A stretch of 64,000 nt of DNA from Natrinema hispanicum (GTDB lineage Archaea > Halobacteriota > Halobacteria > Halobacteriales > Natrialbaceae): assembly GCF_004217335.1 (NCBI RefSeq), contig NZ_SHMP01000004.1:496001-560000 (forward strand), read 5' to 3'. How positions within the stretch are numbered: the stretch's first letter is position 1; the number at the start of each line of letters is the position of its first letter. Made by a program: the position numbers and the translations under genes. The notes beneath the pieces are model-generated. The model was given only the letters and a program-made list of their open reading frames with translations, searched no databases and was not told the origin of the DNA. Of the stretch, positions 61,405 through 64,000 are shown piece after piece.

Positions 61405-62343
61405 TCAGCTCCGGGTCACCGTCGGTCGGACGTCGGCTTCGGCAGTGATCGCGCCGGTCACGCGGTTGGCGACATCGGCCATCGTCTCGACGGTGAGGTC
61501 GGTCTCGGCACGACGCCGTGCGAGATAGGACAGGATCGCCCGCATGCGACGGTCATCACGCTCGTGTGTCAGGTTGTTGGGATGGAGCCACATGTGGAAG
61601 ATCCCGTCACGTTCGGTCGCCTGGTCGATGCCGTAGCGAGCGAGCGCCACCATCGGATCGTCCCAGACCGATTCGGCAACCGTCCGTGCAGAGCCCTCGA
61701 ATCCAAAGAGAAACAGCGAGGCAGGAATGTCAACGAGCCCGTATTCATCGATCGTCGGCGTCACCAGCAACGATTTGTTAAGCACCGTCAGGTCGAAGAT
61801 ACACCGGATACCGTACCGGGTCGGTGACCGGCTTCGATAGGCCTGTATCTCCTGTTCAGCGAGCACGTCGCGATGTCCCACCTCGTTGCGCGGATAGATG
61901 AACGAGTCGACCGACTGGTTCCAGTCAGCGGCGATCTCGAGGCTGCGCTCGAGTTCGGCCACTGCGAGTTCCCGATCCGTCTCGGGGCGTCCAAAGAGGA
62001 CATGTGAGAAGGAGTGGCTGGCGAACTCGTGATCGACGTCAGACTCGAGGACGTCCCGGACGAGATCGGGGCCAAAGCGGATCTCTTCCCGATCCTGCCA
62101 GTCGGTTCGTTCCCGCTCGAACCAGCCGTCGGGGGCTGGATGATCGGCGTGTCGTCCATCGCAGGACTCGAGCATGAGATGGCCGACGATCGCCCACGTT
62201 GCCGGAATCCGATACTCCTCGAGCAAGTCGACCATGGCTGACCACCCTCGACGGCCGGCAGCAACCCGCTTCGCTGGCGGATTCGGGAGATCGTGAAAGC
62301 CCCAGCCGAGTTCTGCATCGAGAGAGAGCACTACGCTTCCCAC
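61405..62343 (-). CDS. Polysaccharide deacetylase family protein
   Basis: From a GTG at 62343 the protein of about 312 residues begins VGSVVLSLDAELGWGFHDL, the first strand of the NodB-like barrel with its metal Asp. It continues YRIPATWAIVGHLMLESCDGRH, DHEFASHSFSHVLFG (HSFSH metal histidines) and FIYPRNEVGH. Such proteins remove acetyl groups from envelope polysaccharides. A longer frame upstream to 62466 is unlikely because it runs through the promoter box at 62398. Confidence 0.82.
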   Translation of the reverse strand: MGSVVLSLDAELGWGFHDLPNPPAKRVAAGRRGWSAMVDLLEEYRIPATWAIVGHLMLESCDGRHADHPAPDGWFERERTDWQDREEIRFGPDLVRDVLESDVDHEFASHSFSHVLFGRPETDRELAVAELERSLEIAADWNQSVDSFIYPRNEVGHRDVLAEQEIQAYRSRSPTRYGIRCIFDLTVLNKSLLVTPTIDEYGLVDIPASLFLFGFEGSARTVAESVWDDPMVALARYGIDQATERDGIFHMWLHPNNLTHERDDRRMRAILSYLARRRAETDLTVETMADVANRVTGAITAEADVRPTVTRS

Positions 62344-62397
62344 AGCAACCACCCGATTTGAACCGGTGCCATATCCGGGTCCGTCTCCAGTCGGAGG

Positions 62398-62408
62398 CTT
62401 TGTTATGC
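62398..62408 (-). promoter_or_regulatory. CATAACAAAGC box before the deacetylase
   Basis: On the minus strand CATAACAAAGC lies 54 bases before the GTG start at 62343. An out-of-frame ATG lies 25 bases after the box and opens a 13-codon ORF (MAPVQIGWLLWEA), so a short leader may precede the gene. Confidence 0.45.
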
Positions 62409-62506
62409 CCGTCTTTTGCCAGCTGACCGGCGACCCGCACACTGTGCATGCAGATACCATACACACACCGACTCGAGCAGCCCGTGAAGTAGGGAGTAAT
62501 GCTACC

Positions 62507-62571
62507 GAACAGGGACACGTCAGTCACCCAGAGTGCCGAGAACAGGGACACGTCAGTTCGCCCGGAGTGCT
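62507..62571. repeat. 33-base-period direct repeat between divergent promoters
   Basis: GAACAGGGACACGTCAGT followed by a CCC(A/G)GAGTGC tail occurs at 62507 and again at 62540. The two copies differ at only a few positions and sit midway between the divergent boxes at 62398 and 62582. Confidence 0.65.
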
Positions 62572-62581
62572 GAATCATCTC

Positions 62582-62592
62582 CATAACAAAGC
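62582..62592 (+). promoter_or_regulatory. CATAACAAAGC box before the phosphatase-fold gene
   Basis: CATAACAAAGC ends 55 bases before the ATG at 62648, implying a leader of about 30 bases if it acts as the TATA box. Confidence 0.45.
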
Positions 62593-62647
62593 GGATCTCG
62601 GTCAACCCAGGGGACAGCAGGCGTCTTTGACGTCTCATACTGTAATC

Positions 62648-64000
62648 ATGAGCGGATCTACAGCCCCCTCCGAGCGAGCGTTCGTGCTCGGACTCGACGG
62701 CGTGCCGTGGAGACTCATCGAGCAATGGAGCGACGAGGGTAAACTCCCGAACGTCGCCCGGATGCGCGAGGAGGGCGCATCGGGCACGCTCGAGAGCACT
62801 CGTCCGCCGACGACGCCACTCGCGTGGCCGTCGATCGCAACGGGGGTCTGGCCGGACAAACACGGCATCTACGGCTTTCAAAACCTCTCGTCGGAATACA
62901 GTCCACGAGATGTATACGAGCCACGATCTCGCACAGCCGGCGCTGTGGGATCTGCTCGGGCCGTCCCACGTCGGGAAACGTCCCGATGACGTATCCGGCC
63001 CGCTGAGATCGACGGCACCATGGTCACGGGCATGATGACCCCCTCGACGGATCGAGAGTTCACGCGGCCACCGGATCTGCAAGACGAGATCGAATCCCGG
63101 ATTCCGGACTACGATATCAGCCTCGACTATCACAAATACGGCGATCGGCTGGATGACTTCGAGGTCGCCGTCGACGAGATGCTCGCGAAACGTCGCGAAC
63201 TGATGCGCCTCCAGATGGAGCGGGCCGGCGACGACTGGCAGTTGTTTTTCTTCGTCTACACCGCTCCCGACCGGTTCCAGCACCTCATCTGGGACATGGA
63301 CCGGCTGTTAGAACACTACAAGCAACTCGACGAAATCCTCGGCGAAGTCATGGCGTACACCGACGACCACGACGCCGACCTCTACGTCGTCTCCGATCAC
63401 GGTTTCGGTCCGATCGATCAGCTCGTCTACGTCAACCGCATTCTCGAGGATGCGGGCTATCTGTTCCGGCGCGAAGACGACGGGACCCGCGGCGCACTCG
63501 CGAGCCTCGGGATCTCCCGGGATGCGATCACGAGCGCACTCAGTCGCGTCGGGATCACCGAAAAGACGCTCGTCGAGTCGCTGCCCCGGCAGCTGGTCGA
63601 CTCGGTGGCTGCACAGATCCCCGGCGATCACGCCCTCTACGACGTCGACTTCGACCGCACCGTCGCGTTCGTCCACGACACCGGGAACTGCTATATCAAC
63701 GACAGCGACCGCTTCGAAGGCGGCATCGTCTCGCCGAGCGAAGTCCCACGGGTGAAAGCAGATATTAAAGCAGCCCTGGAGTCAGCGACCGACGCCGAGG
63801 GCACGCCGTTGCTCGAGGTCTTCGACGGCGACGAGCTGTTCCCGACCGACGAGGACGCCCCCGACCTGGTCGTCTGTGGCAGGGAGACCTACGAGTCACG
63901 CAGTACGGTCTCCGACGAGGTACTCGGCGACACCGGCGTCTACGATGCGAGTCACCGTAGCGAGGGGATCGTGTTGTGTCGTGGGCCGTCGATCGACGCT
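62648..64000 (+). pseudogene. Alkaline-phosphatase-fold phosphodiesterase family protein, cut by window end; three insertions as read
   Basis: The protein opens MSGSTAPSERAFVLGLDGVPWRLIEQW (first metal Asp in GLDG) and RPPTTPLAWPSIATGVWPDKHGIYGF (nucleophile Thr region). Extra bases near 62904, 62977 and 63003 then break the frame over about 33 codons and cancel. Reading resumes as EIDGTMVTGMMTPSTDREF and onward with FFFVYTAPDRFQHLIWDMD and YVVSDHGFGPID (metal ligands). The frame is open to the last base. Archaeal members of this type I phosphodiesterase/nucleotide pyrophosphatase group lie in glycan clusters and may modify phosphorylated or sulfated sugars; the substrate is unknown. Confidence 0.82.

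Overview
The window is high-GC (roughly 60-65% in coding regions) and reads as a haloarchaeal chromosome, most likely a member of the Natrialbales (Natrinema, Haloterrigena or Natronorubrum-like). Supporting signs are strongly acidic proteins, leaderless genes with an AT-rich box about 25-30 bases before the start, ATGA/GTGA/TGATG overlaps inside operons, an archaeal ba3-type oxidase, TiaS, haloarchaea-only small proteins (zinc ribbons, winged-helix regulators paired with membrane proteins, UspA proteins) and dispersed long palindromes. I saw no rRNA, tRNA, CRISPR array or origin.

Layout. 0-19 kb is mostly housekeeping: a DyP-like peroxidase fragment, a 2Fe-2S ferredoxin, a sugar dehydrogenase, a glutathione-S-transferase-like quinone reductase, a CaCA antiporter, an orphan DNA methylase, TrkA, a purine permease, glutaredoxin, an archaeal HTH regulator, tiaS, UspA proteins, a DRG-type GTPase, an NhaC antiporter and a double glyoxalase-fold protein. 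A two-gene unit at 13.5 kb starts directly behind a DtxR-like palindrome. 19.8-23.1 kb is a ba3-type terminal oxidase operon whose subunit II carries an extra C-terminal beta domain. 24-27 kb is a small accessory patch: a solo TnpB element abutting a zinc-ribbon gene remnant, then a tyrosine recombinase. 26.9-35.4 kb is one long minus-strand Mrp/Mnh-type cation/proton antiporter operon (E with a UspA domain, F, G, a DUF4040 subunit, B, C and three D/NuoL-like subunits). 36.6-45.1 kb holds pyrD and pyrC, an unusual cysteine-rich secreted protein with lysine/tryptophan and histidine repeats, a sugar epimerase, a membrane-bound HTH protein and a very acidic N-glycosylation-rich surface protein. 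45-50 kb has several regulators and a DUF1616 protein. 50-64 kb is a polysaccharide or glycan cluster: N-acetyltransferase, aminotransferase, Gfo/Idh oxidoreductase and UDP-sugar dehydrogenase (together a plausible UDP-2,3-diacetamido-glucuronic acid pathway), glycosyltransferases, a DUF354 protein, an epimerase, DUF362, a second Gfo/Idh protein, polysaccharide deacetylase and an alkaline-phosphatase-fold protein cut by the window end.

Two window-wide patterns matter. First, at least nine genes between 28.5 and 63 kb contain single-base insertions that break or scramble conserved proteins; they are clustered and insertion-biased, so sequencing error is more likely than biological decay, and affected genes are annotated across their reconstructed extent. 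Second, eight start regions between 47.5 and 62.6 kb share a box close to GATAACAAAGC, most of them 24-34 bases before a start codon, which may co-ordinate the glycan cluster.
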